A program made the position numbers and the translations under genes. Below, piece by piece: positions 44,697-55,802 of a stretch of 64,000 bases of DNA. The first letter of the stretch is position 1, and each line of letters begins with the position of its first letter. The stretch comes from Amoeboaphelidium occidentale. Taxonomy: Eukaryota; Aphelidiomycota; Aphelidea. The stretch covers positions 84,357 to 148,356 of the forward strand of contig JALGPX010000005.1 in NCBI GenBank assembly GCA_023515795.1. Reading direction: 5' to 3'. Under the pieces are notes generated by a model. The model saw only the letters and a program-made list of their open reading frames with translations. It did no database searches and was not told where the DNA came from.

Positions 44697-47600
44697 ATGG
44701 ATTCTGAAATACCGTTAAAGACTGAGAGTAATCATGGGATATCAAATGATCATAAGGGTTCAGACAATGTGCAGTTCAAAAGCATGGAAAAGATCTTTAC
44801 TCCGAGCAAGACTAGTTCAAAGCACGTTGAGAGAGAAAGGCTTAGTTTATCAATACCTTTACGCAGTGAATATCATGGAGGCATGAAAAGTCCTCTAGAA
44901 GGCGCTCTATCACCGATAGCTCCGATGGATATTGGAAAGTTCATAAAAAGTCACTCATTGTTCTCAAACGCAAGCGAAGACTTTATAACAGATCTTGTGA
45001 GGAAGATGCATTTTAGAAATTATCCACCTGGAGATCTTATTGTGAGGGAGGGAGAAATAGGGAAGGCGATGTTTCTGATCATCAAAGGATTCGTTACAGT
45101 ATCATCTAAGGACGGCGAAAGTATTTTTGCGGATTTGGGACCAGGAAACTTCTTTGGAGGTAAGATTTAGGATCATGATTTAATCTTCAGAAATCGGCGT
45201 ATTGTTCGAGGTGCCAAGAACTGCGAATGTGGTTGCAAAGACGAAGTGTTTTATTGCTGCGTTAAGAATCAATGAGATGAATGAAATCATGCAGCATTAT
45301 CCGGAAATCGCTGATGAAATAAGGATTGAAGCTGATGATCGCTACCAAGTACTGCTTAAAAAGGGAAAAGTATCACAGAGTCCAATTTTTTCCTTTACGA
45401 CTGTGAAGGTTCGCGATATATCAAAAAACTTATCATTCTTAGGTTCCTGAGTTTCAATTATGCACAAGCGAGGCATATGAATGGATTAAATTACGAGCAG
45501 ATCAACGCCATTTCAAAAAGGGCCACCAGATTATAAAAAAGCACGATGTGAATTACGATCTTTTCGTTCTTAAGAGCGGGGTTGTCCGCATCGAAGTGGA
45601 TACTGAAAAAACTTTTGAAATACTGGATAAAGAGGGAATGTTCTTTGGCGAAGTTGCGGCCGTTGAAAAGGTCCCAAGACTAGAAAACGTTTATGCAGAT
45701 ACAGATGTTGACCTCTACGCCTTGAACTCTGCGTTATTCTTTGGATTTTTGAAAAAGTTTCCTTTGATGGGGGAAAGAACTAAGAGGGCATCCAACAGAG
45801 TTCAAAATTTTATTCGGCTAAAAGAGGCTAAACAGGTAGGAAATTTGTCGTCTAGATTGATTTTTAGCATAAAAAACAGCACACACCTCAGCCACCCTCT
45901 ACTATACCGTCGCCGCTTTCTGCTATCTTAACCCCTGATACACAAGAGGGCAATGGACCAAATGATCAGTTTTCTGGACCTCAAAGGCGCTCTACTCTTC
46001 CAGTTTACCCCACTACTGTAGATATCCCGCGAAAGAGCGACCATCCCGTAGAAAGAACTTTTACGTTTCCGCTAATTGAAACTAACAGTATCATGCTATC
46101 CCCTAAAAGCGGCTCCTCCTCAAATTTTTATCTGCAAAGTGCTGCGCCTTTGGTTACGTCTGCGTCAAGATCGATCTCTGTTCTCTCATCGAAGCAACCT
46201 CTGGAAGGATTGAAAACCGGATCTTCAAGTAGTATTGGGATGTCTTTTGATTCTTTACTTGGACAATACAGCCCAACAAGAGGCTCTCTAGAAATGAAAG
46301 CCGAAAAAACAAGATCAACTTCTTCCTTGAGTACAGTGGGAAGTGAGAATCATAATGAAACTAAATCTTCGAAAGGATCCAAAGACAGAGTCGGAACAGC
46401 TTCCTCTAAAGCCAGCTCAATTGCGCTTGCAGATAATAGCCGCCAAACTCCCGAGTTGACCATAAAGGAACCTATGCCAGAGAGTCCTGAGATCGGCACA
46501 ATGGAAGATCGACACGAGAACGCCGAGGATGATGCCTTTTCCGATGAATATGAAACTGAGGATAGTGAAAACTCTCAAGAATCAGCCACCTCTGAAGATA
46601 TGGAGATGGAAATTGAAGATGTTGCACTCCCGATGAGAAAACCGGTAAACACTTTTAGTAAGGCTATTATACAAAGTATGAACAATGATCCAAAAAAGAG
46701 GAGAGCGAGCATTGCAGTCTGGGCTGACTCTAAACTCTCCGAATTAGCCTCTCAGAATGCTAGCAAATCTTTCAAGGTGTCTGAAACACCAACTACGGCG
46801 CCATCCAGATTCCAAGTTGTTGCGACTACATCAATAAGCAAAGATTTCTCTAGCGAAGAGTTATTGACGAATGGACCTGAAGATTGCCTAATGAATCCAA
46901 GAATCCTTGAAAGAATATTTTCTTACCTTTCCTTCAAAACTTTATGGATCATCCGAAGAGTCAATACAGTCTGGCATAAAACTATTCAATCTTCTGCAGA
47001 TTTAATAAGATTTGTTGATTTATCAGAAGAACACGGTAAAACCGTTGATGACAAAGTATTGGGAAATATCGCATTGTTCCTGGGCTCTAATGTTGAAATT
47101 CTTATTCTAAAAAACTGCTGGAAGCTTACATCTGCTGGTTTACGAGAACTGGCAGCTTATAACCCAAACTTACAAGTTTTAGATTTGAGTGGGTGTTGGG
47201 ATATCACTGATGCTGGTTTAAATTCGCTTTCATTAGGATGCAGAAGAATCAAATGCTTGGATCTCTCCAACTGTAGGAAAGTTACAGATTCAGGGCTATA
47301 TAATCTTCTGGCGACTTCTCAAAACTTGCTAGATATTCACCTGTCGTATTGTAAAGCTCTATCCGATACGTCTTTGGCTTCGATATCAACCATGTGCACA
47401 AACATAAGACGGTTGAATCTGCAAAGATGCCTTGGGATTACAGATGTGGGCTATGCTACTTTTGGAACCATGCTGCATAACAAGCTACATGAACTTCAAA
47501 TATCAGATTGCAGCTTCTTGACTGACAGTGCAATGAAACACATCTCTGAATCATGTCCAAATCTGAAAGTATTGAACATATCATTCTGCTGCGCTCTATC

Positions 47601-47970
47601 GGAAGTATCAATACAATATTTGACGCATGGCTGTCCTAAAATGAAAGCTTTTGACGCTTCGTTTTGCGGAAATGCCATTTCAGACGAAACCATTTCGATA
47701 ATAGCTACTAATTGGAAAGATCTAGAGAAGCTCAGTGTTAGAGGATGTGTAAGAATAGGAAATGTGGCCGTTCAGTATCTTGTTGATAACTGCAGAAGCC
47801 TTAAAATGCTAAATATCAGCAGTTGTAAGAACGTATCCGACAACATACTAGCACAAATTCCTAAAGAATGGACGCTTCTGAGCGCCCAAACTCCGCTGAT
47901 AGAGAGTTCCGGAATTGGAAATGGTGATGTAACAGGAAGCTCACACATCAGACGATTTACTGCTCCTTAG
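44697..47970 (+). CDS. Two cNMP-binding domains fused to F-box and leucine-rich repeats
   Basis: Exons 44697-45159, 45191-45408, 45443-45835 and 45868-47970 encode about 1058 residues. The second intron could instead begin at 45403, removing two residues. Residues about 85-210 form one cyclic-nucleotide-binding domain with FGEIGVLFEVPRTANV, and about 240-350 a second with FGEVAAVEKVPRLENV. Both phosphate-binding cassettes keep the Glu and Arg that contact cAMP/cGMP. After a Ser-rich linker with an acidic block comes an F-box (about 693-740, MNPRILERIFSYLSFKTLW), then about nine AMN1/FBXL-type LRRs such as LDLSGCWDITDAGLNSL. The protein is predicted to be an SCF ubiquitin ligase adaptor that may be gated by cyclic nucleotides. 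Confidence 0.9.
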
Positions 47971-47979
47971 AAAATAGAT

Positions 47980-48733
47980 TTATGCAAACAACTTTTCTTG
48001 AATGTCACTCTCTGACACAGCAGATATAACCTGTTTCGTCTCGTTTAACAGATCATCAGCAATACAACTGACATCTCGATTAGCATCGACCATTTTCCAT
48101 TTACCGCTGGCATCATTCTTGATCAACTTGTGAAACAACTCCCGCACTTTCATTTGGAACTCTAACCTTTCGTAACGCTCTTCGCCAAAACCTCCCCTCT
48201 TTGATATTTCTTCTGGCGGGAGGTCCATAAAGAAAACACGATCTGGCAGAATCAAACCAGTGTCGCAGCCTTTGCACCATGCTTCGTCTAGGCCCTTTGC
48301 CATATTAACACTTCATAGAACAATTGCAATATACCTTCGCTACGGAGAATACGACGCCCGAATAAGCGTACCGGTCAACAATAAGGGTGTATCCCTTCTG
48401 AAGAAGTTCTCGCAAAGCTTTCCTAAATCTTCTTAGCTACCCGGCTAAAATATTACATGGCTTCCCAACGATTTGCTGAAAACATTAAATGGATAACATG
48501 ATCATCCAAGTCCGACTTCTGAGTTAAGTAATCATTAATGGCATTTCCTATTTTCGTTGTCCTGTCTGCGATTTTAGCGGCTAAGCGCAACCAGAATTAC
48601 CGGGAAACTTTATATATTTTGCAGGTATTCCAGAGGCCTCAAGATTTTCAACTAGTTTTTGGCATTGCGTAGATTTTCCAGCTCTGTCGCAGCCTTCTAA
48701 AACTACAAATGCTCCTCGGGTTGAAACGGTCAT
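47980..48733 (-). CDS. DTYMK: Thymidylate kinase
   Basis: Four exons (48733-48601, 48565-48457, 48422-48335, 48294-47980; introns 35, 34, 40 bp) encode 214 residues. The P-loop is [14 protein letters not shown], followed across the first splice by [26 protein letters not shown] and the [14 protein letters not shown] motif are typical of eukaryotic dTMP kinases, and the lid has [11 protein letters not shown]. It phosphorylates dTMP to dTDP for DNA synthesis. Only 36 bp separate its start from the upstream SEC63 stop, and 9 bp separate its stop from that of the convergent F-box gene. Confidence 0.95.
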
Positions 48734-48769
48734 TTCACAAAATAAAAGCTGGACTGTGACAGCGGTTTA

Positions 48770-50987
48770 TTACTCTTCGTCGTCCTCTGACTCACTCGTG
48801 CTCCATTCTTCCTGTTCTGGTGGTGGTCTTCCTGCTCCTCCCATCACAGGCATGTTCGTTGCAATCTGAATCTCGCGACCTATTCTCTCTTCCTCTTCAT
48901 AATCTTCCCACAAAGTTTGTTGTTCCTTCAGTCTTCTTGCCTCTTCTGCTTTATCTACATCTACAACTTTAAGCTTGACTTCTTGCCGAGTTTCGACACC
49001 AACATACGCATCACATTTAACAATCACATCGAACGTATAAGTTCCAGTTTGAGGTGGGGCCTGGAATTGAAGTTTGGCTGTTCGTGTACCACTTCTCTTT
49101 CCATCTAAACTTGTAGGAACAAGCTTGTTGATGACCATAGGAGGCCCAATGCTTCTCTTGTTCCTGGTGTTGCAGAGCCACACATAGTAACAAGGACGAA
49201 CAAGATTGTCTTCCTCAGGTTCAAACTGTGGGTAGTATGGACAATGCACAGGTATGTTTGGATTCTTCCAATATGTACCGCTCAACAATTTAGTAAGCTT
49301 CTGTGATCTCTTCTTTGGTGCATCGCTCTTCTCGTTGCCTTCATCATCATCCTCATCGTCGTCATCTTCTTCATGATCTCCATTCTGCAATTCGGCTTTG
49401 TTTATGGTATCACCGTATGACTGGCCTTCATCAGAATAATCAAAAGCCTTTAGTTTGAGAACAAAAGTAACCAAGCTTTCTGGTGTAATTCGATCTTCTC
49501 CCTTTACTTCAAATGCCGCATTTTCGATAGTCACTTTAGGAATGACCCTAGCCACTTTAAAAGCTTCATTGATTTCCTTATCCGTCATGTTAATGGAAGA
49601 AAGCAGCTCTGTCCTTTCTTGAAGAGGAATTTCCATCAAATTATGAACGGATTTTAGTGCACGCTTCTTCATTTTCAGCTGCTTAATCCTTTCTGTATTG
49701 AAATGAGGAAGTTGATACAGCTCACTACTTTCAGCATGATTCCATGCAGAAGGCACAGCTTGCAAAATCATTGCAGAAATGTCAACGCAAAACATTTGTT
49801 GATCCAACCAATGCTGAACAGATGCAACTTGAAGCAAACCCTTTCTCACTAGATGCCACATTTTCGGAATAATGTAATAAGAGTCTTCGATAAGATTAGG
49901 ATCTTCAACCTTGACTCTAAAAAGATGCGCATAAAGTAAAACAAAAGCCTTGTGAACAAATGGAGCATTATACTAAAAAATCAATTTCATAATCCCAAAA
50001 TAAGACGCAAACCTTCTTTGGCAATTCAATCTTTTCTCCAGTCTTTTCATAAACGACTCCTTGAACAACTTTAAAGAGATTCTGCACAGCCTGGACATCT
50101 TGATCACCCCTGAACTCAACTTCATCTTTAAACTCCAATGCAGTGCACAATAAGTCTAGCATTTTCTTGGCACTAAAGACCTCCTTTAATTCCTGCAAAT
50201 AAACCCCCATGGTGTAATTCAAAATGCCATCTCTGCTGAACTTTTTGGAATGGCCCCACCACCTATAAAACTATTAAGAAACATATAGAGAAACAGTACT
50301 TATTGACATAGTAAGGCATCAGGCCACCAAATAGAAGAGCATACATTAACAGAACAATAGAGGAATTAGAAGGATCAACAATCCAAGTTGGTAATGCAAT
50401 GCCAAAAGAGGTCGACTGTCTACCGTCAGGGTCGCCGTACTTTTCCCAATTTTCCCTGGTCGCATCATCAGTCAGAACTTTGTACGCTTTCGCAATTTTA
50501 ACAAAGACGTCTTCAGCGCTCTGCTTCTCCTCCTCCGAAACTTTGTCAGGATGCCACTTCAACGAAAGCTTTCTGTACTGCTTCTTAATTTCATTCTCAG
50601 AAACACCAACGGAGAGCCCAAGAATTTCGTACGGGTCAAATTTCAGCTTTTCCTCCTGAACTTCCATCGACATGACTTGCATCAGAAGGAAAGCGAACAA
50701 TGCCCAGCCAATTAACCACAAAACGAACAATTTAGAGACCCTCGGCTTCTTCAGAGTGCGCCTCGTCTTCTGCAGAGTCAATGCGTTCTTCTCATGGCAT
50801 TTGTCACAGAATGCCTCCCTTTGAATTGCTACCAAGTTAAGTTTTAGCTGCGAAATTTACGTCTGTTCCACTCCTTCAGTACCAAAAAGTATTTGTAACT
50901 CAAGGGCAGAAGGAGTAATGACAAAATGCAGAGCAGAAAGACGTAAAAATAGTAACCGCTTGAGTCGTATTCGTATTTGAGGGACAT
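48770..50987 (-). CDS. SEC63: ER translocation factor SEC63
   Basis: Four exons (50987-50861, 50828-50300, 50262-50013, 49972-48770; introns 32, 37, 40 bp) encode 702 residues. Topology is the family norm: membrane helix 1 (YYFYVFLLCILSLLLLPLSY), helix 2 (LFVLWLIGWALFAFLLMQVM), a lumenal J domain with KLSLKWHPDKV, and helix 3 (IVLLMYALLFGGLMPYYVNK), then a cytosolic Brl domain and an acidic tail (STSESEDDEE). SEC63 recruits BiP to the SEC61 channel for post-translational import. BiP itself is encoded 8.5 kb away. The start gives the expected lumenal N-terminus MSLKYEYDSSGYY. Confidence 0.95.
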
Positions 50988-51134
50988 GCTTCTGATCGCA
51001 GCGAATAAGAAACCTTTTCGCTTGAGATTGAGAAATGTGATTGCGATCTTCCATTCTGATGCGATCCTCGCGACACTTCAAAGACTGTTTATTCTTTAAT
51101 AAAGATGTGCGTATCTTAAATGGAAGTAGATGAT

Positions 51135-52805
51135 CTAACGAGTGACTCCAAAATCAAGTTCGAACTCATCATCATCATCTGCTTGATCCAAAACTGTAAC
51201 AACATCGTCAACTGTAGTAAGTTCAGTGAGAAAGCTTATCAAATCTTTAAGTTCAGTGTCATTCGGATCATTGAACCAACTTGTAACTGGGACTGCATTA
51301 TTCGGATGAAATAAATACGAAGCAGGAGAATTGTCCAGTATCAGAACGGATCTAGAAATTGTCAACGTAAACACATTGAGACGTACTTGATATCACGGCC
51401 CAGTTGGCTTAAATCTTTGACATAACTTCCTCGATGATTAAAACAGCTCTCTCTAAATAGTCTGTGATGCACGACTCTTGTCTTATCCAGCTGATCAATT
51501 ACGGGGTCAGCGTACTTTGATAGAGAAGCAGTAAATATCACAATCTCATACAATGGGCCCATCGCGACAAGAAACTCATCAACAAACGGCCGCTTCAGCA
51601 CAAAAACATTATGAACGGTATTTTCAATTTCTACTGGTATCACAAAATCAGAGTTTGCGACAGGCTAGAAAAATTTAGAACGCACTGATTATGAAACAAA
51701 CCTTAAAAGAAGAGTGAACCAATGTTTCATCCAAATCTAAAACTAGACATTTCTTTCCTGTGAATTCAGGAGAAAGTGGTTTGAGAAGAAACTTTTCTGG
51801 AGAAGGCGGCTGTTGATGAGGATGCAAGAAGCTGTTTATAATCCCCTTCGAAAAGGAACTTGTTCTTTGATGCTTTTCATGTGACTGCAGTACCGGAGCG
51901 GGAGCTTGATTAGAGTCCTTCCTTTGACGCGAATCTGTTGAAGTAGATGAAGATGTCGATGATCTTGTGTGCTCTACAGGAACGGTAGATGCAGAGCTAA
52001 CATCAGTTGTATCTACGCCACTAGGAGAAGTAGTAGTTAAACGAGGCACAGTAGGAGATGGCGTTGCTTCAGCACTCTGAAGTATAACTGCATTTCCTGA
52101 TCCATCCTGACCCTTTGTCGCTGCAGCATCTGACTCGCTATTAGTGCCACAACACAGGAGCCTTGACAACATATCAAATATACCGTAACGCCTTATTTTC
52201 TGCTTACTCTGGGACTTGTTCTGATCAGAAGGAACAAATACTGCTTTAGAAGAACCATCAGCTCCTTGATCGGCAACTTGAGATGCTCTTTTACCAGCTA
52301 CAGGAGCTTCTGGATTCCTGGGCATCAACTGATTAGTCGTGCCCACAGAATTTTCTCGAGAATGCCCACCGCTAGACGCCACCCCAATGACTGCGTTATC
52401 TTCCTTGACTTCTAATACATCCCCGTGAGTTTGCTTCTGTTGCTCCAGCTCCTGTTCCTTTATCTTCTGCTTTCTAAGCTTTTCAATTCTCTTGCGATAC
52501 TTCGCATAGCGATCTTTCTTTATAATCAAAGTAGTGTCGTCCACTGGTTCGCTGCCCAAAGAATGGCCCTGTTGAACTTGCGTTACCAAAGAGTTTAGCC
52601 CTGATGATTGCGGATCTTGACCAGTCGATAGAGACGATGTAGATCCTTCCTGCTGCTGCTGCTGCTGCTGTTGTTGTTGCATAGTTTCCTTATTCTTTAA
52701 TAACTCTACTGAGATAATCTGTCCTTTTTGGTATTGTAAAGATGGATGAATTCTGTTCTTTTGTCTGCCTAATTGAATGGTGTCCCTGATTAAATTATTA
52801 CTCAT
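51135..52805 (-). CDS. FCP/SCP-type CTD-like phosphatase (PSR1/CTDSP group)
   Basis: Three exons (52805-51702, 51664-51387, 51351-51135; introns 37, 35 bp) encode 532 residues. The first about 340 residues are disordered, with a ten-residue polyglutamine run, a basic coiled segment and many Ser/Thr. The catalytic HAD domain starts [17 protein letters not shown] (DxDxT nucleophile motif), continues [20 protein letters not shown] and [21 protein letters not shown], then [12 protein letters not shown]. It is closest to yeast Psr1/Psr2 and animal CTDSP. The tail after the domain is acidic. Substrate could be RNA polymerase II CTD or stress-response factors; sequence does not decide. Confidence 0.9.
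52650..52679 (-). repeat. CAG/CAA trinucleotide run encoding polyglutamine
   Basis: Ten consecutive Gln codons on the minus strand (three CAA, then seven CAG) lie within the disordered N-terminus of the SCP-type phosphatase, directly after a Met codon. The pure CAG part could be length-variable. It is the only notable microsatellite I see in the window. Confidence 0.9.
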
Positions 52806-52936
52806 AAACTCAATGGAAAAAGTTTATGATTTCAGTGGCAGCGATAACGCAGGAAGTATTGAAGGATTCTGGGGGAGGTTGGCGGCGGTCGAAGAAATCC
52901 CGTTTGATTTTCCGTTTGAAAAATTCCCTTTTGGTC

Positions 52937-53425
52937 ATGACGACTTCCTTAAGCGCCAAAAAGTTTTCCTTTGCACGCAGCGGAAGCGAAAATGTCGAGA
53001 TCTTATTAATTGAGCTTTCTAATAGAATTACGGTACTTGTTTCTGACCTGAATAAGGTTGGTTCGTTCTGTATTGTGAAACCTCAGAAGTTGCCATCTCC
53101 TCCGGCACCAGTACCATCATTAGTATCACCAACAGATTCAAGCTCGCTGTCCATTGAAAATGAGTTTCCGGTTTCGATAGTTCCATTGCTCGGTGCTTAC
53201 ACAGGTTCAGATATGTTTACAGTATTACAGTCTGCGCTTGCCTCGTTGCTATACAAGAGGTTTCGCGATATCAACTGGAGGGAAGAGAGAGAAATACTAT
53301 TGGGGCTGTCCTTGAAAGATCCTATGGAATGGGATTATTCAAAACTAAATGATTTGGTCAAGTCTATTCGGTTTAATGAACAGCAAGATCCGAATGATTT
53401 GGAAGCAACTGAAGCTGGTCGTTAA
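52937..53425 (+). CDS. Proteasome assembly chaperone 3-like protein
   Basis: Intronless, 162 residues if translation starts at the ATG at 52937 (MTTSLSAKKFSFARSG). The frame is open further upstream (ATG at 52826), but that part is not conserved-looking and would crowd the divergent phosphatase promoter. The body has two beta-rich halves, NVEILLIELSNRITVLVSDLNKV and a VPLLGAYTGSDMF segment, then a long helix and REEREILLGLSLKD. This matches the PAC3/PSMG3 pattern in which the last strand reads ILLALALKD. PSMG3 helps assemble the 20S core alpha ring. The assignment rests on pattern rather than high identity. Confidence 0.6.
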   Translation: MTTSLSAKKFSFARSGSENVEILLIELSNRITVLVSDLNKVGSFCIVKPQKLPSPPAPVPSLVSPTDSSSLSIENEFPVSIVPLLGAYTGSDMFTVLQSALASLLYKRFRDINWREEREILLGLSLKDPMEWDYSKLNDLVKSIRFNEQQDPNDLEATEAGR

Positions 53426-53440
53426 TAGACTGTATTTTTC

Positions 53441-54271
53441 TTATTGGGGTGGAATGCTTTTGAATAAGAAGTCTCCGATATCCACGAATTCTTCTTCACA
53501 TGCAGAGTGCACCATTCCGGGATAGGGTTTGAACTCCAGAGACTTAAATCCTTTTCTTTTAAGTAGCTCAAAGCTATCCTTGCCGTAAACATACTTAACT
53601 ACTTGGTCACTTGTGCCGTGTGCCATTAGAACGGGTGTTTCCGTGACAGTTTGAGCTAGAGGTCTTCCCTCGACGTGTTGATGGTCTGGTAAGTATGATG
53701 ATAATGCAACAGCAGCACCAAACTGAATACCATCAGTATTGGAAGCAGTTAGTGTATACAAAGTAATTGCGCCCCCTTGGCTGAAACCTCCTATTGCTAT
53801 TCTGCTTGGTGCAATACCATTGTCGACTTCTGCCTTAACAAGTTCCATCACTGAAGCATTAGGGATATGAATACATTAAAAGATACATGATTTTCTAGTA
53901 CGCTCCATCCCAGCGATATCTTCAACTATGTGTGACCTATTAGTTTTCTCTTCGACCTCAGCACCAATATCCATGTGCAGTATGTCATACCAAGCTGGCA
54001 TCTTGTAGCCACCGTTAATAGTAACAGGCATAGCTGGTCTAAATAGAAGTCGGCATTTAAATCAAAGATGGAAGTTTACGCGTTGGGGAATACGAACTTG
54101 AAGTAACCAAGCTTACGGGATAAATAGCGACCAAGATCCATCCAAGAATGTCCAGAGTCACCAAGACCTGAATTTAAATGTTATCGCTAGCAGAATTCAT
54201 ATGATACCATGGAGAAAGAACAATGTAGCAGTGTGCTTTTCAATAGCTGGTACAACTTGGTTTGATAACAT
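53441..54271 (-). CDS. Acyl-protein thioesterase (APT1/LYPLA family)
   Basis: Four exons (54271-54208, 54167-54080, 54038-53887, 53850-53441; introns 40, 41, 36 bp) encode 237 residues. Splicing builds LFFLHGLGDSGHSW, FPNAPAMPVTINGGYKMPAWYD and GGFSQGGAITLYT with the nucleophile Ser. The catalytic Asp lies in HGTSDQVV and the His in GMVHSACEEE. The family depalmitoylates cytosolic proteins such as Ras and G-alpha. The third donor (GTATCT at 53886) was chosen because it gives exactly the 29-residue spacing seen in APT1 between DxAG and NGI..SRI. The stop is 15 bp from that of the convergent PAC3-like gene. Confidence 0.93.
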
Positions 54272-54310
54272 CTTCGGAAGTTTCAATTCTCAAAAATCTA
54301 TTCAAAGCAA

Positions 54311-55651
54311 TTAATTAAGTTCAACAAGCCCTATTCTGTGGTTATCAAGATCCCACACTGAGTAGTAAAACTCGAGAAAAGACTCACCCAGTATGAGATT
54401 ATTGTATTGTTCATCGTAAGAGAAAGTCGTCGCGCACATACCATCTTCTTGAACATCCGTGTAGACAAACTGAGAAGGCTTCTGGATAAATTCATGCACT
54501 ATGTCTTCAGAGCCACTGTTAATGCCAAACTTTATATCAGGCAACTCAGAGATCTTTGCACATTCAACGACAATTATGCCTTTGTATAGTTGAAGCAGAG
54601 GAACTTTAGATACCAACGCTTTTGCAACAGCTGATGGGAAGATGACATCGGTAGTACCAGTATCAAAGAAAGTCAAATCAATTTTTCGTGTTCTTACGGA
54701 GCCGCCGTAAACATCAGAATCATCCGTCGACACTTTTATATATGCCAAATCAACGCTCCAATACTTTGCGTCAATAACTTTCATAAACTTCACCTTTGAA
54801 AGATCTTCACCAGCATACTTAGGATCAATTGAACCTAAGCCTATTTCTCCACGCAGTTCAGTCTTGTCGTGATTTTTCAGGTCGAGCTTTAGCAGAGGAG
54901 TGATCTTGTATGTAAACAAAATGTTATCAATGACACCAGCCTCCTTCATTTGGTACAAAGTGGGCTTCTGTCCACGCAAAGATAGCGAGTCGAAACTCAA
55001 GCCGAACAGTCCATCGAAATCAAAGTACGAGAAGGGTTCTTTTGACAGACCAGTTGCCAAACCGAATTGTACATCTTTAGCAACAAGCTCATTGCCACTG
55101 TCAGTATCAAACAGATAGAAAGTGTCCTCGCCAAGTTTCATTTGCACTGAACCTGTTCCGTAGTGTAATTCCGAGGGTTTGTTTGATACCAACTTAGACG
55201 TGTTTGATTTCTCGAGATCATAAGGATTCGTAACCTGATTTGTAGCTGGGACAGGCGTAGAGTGCTTCTTATTATCGCAAGCTGATGATTTACAAAGCGA
55301 TGAACGAACCCAAGTGGTGCTGCTTCCAGTGTCGAACAAGAACTTTACATATTGCTTTGGAGAACCAATAGCAACTACACCATACCAGTTATCGTTCATT
55401 CGCAATTCAGTTTGTATGTTATCATCACCAGGCGACGCTTGTTCTGATAGTAATAAATATGAAGACGTCCTTGAGCTCAAAATATTTGGAGCATTCTTGA
55501 ATGCCAAAGGATTGCGCGGCCTAGCATCGTGATAAACACTAAAAGAGTTAGCCGACGGGTATTATATAGTATAAACATACTTCAATTTCAAGCTTAAAGC
55601 CAATAGGGGCAATAAAGCCCAAAATATCACCAAATTCTGGCACGATGTCAT
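54311..55651 (-). CDS. Secreted pepsin-like aspartic protease (family A1)
   Basis: Two exons (55651-55581, 55538-54311; intron 42 bp) encode 432 residues. Exon 1 encodes a signal peptide (MTSCQNLVIFWALLPLLALS). Both active-site motifs are present, LFDTGSSTTW and FFDTGTTDVIF, plus the flap Tyr in LHYGTGSVQ and the late GESFLEFYYSVWDLDN strand. A propeptide region is short or absent, about 40 residues before the first strand. It would act outside the cell or in a digestive vacuole. The C-terminus lacks an obvious GPI signal or membrane helix. Confidence 0.93.
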
Positions 55652-55802
55652 GATTACAAAAAGCGCGGCGATCAAGGGGCAAATTCACCAGTTGCTGGTT
55701 CTTACTAGTAAGACACGACTTACAGGCGAAAGTATCATCAGATAATTTTCATAAATATTATTTGCTCTTTTGCTTTTGCCTTGTTTCTTCTGAGGAGCGA
55801 TC

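Noticed and set aside
52826-52936. N-terminal extension of the PAC3-like protein from the ATG at 52826
   Set aside because: The extra 37 residues are low-complexity and basic, unlike the family, and would leave only 20 bp to the divergent phosphatase start.
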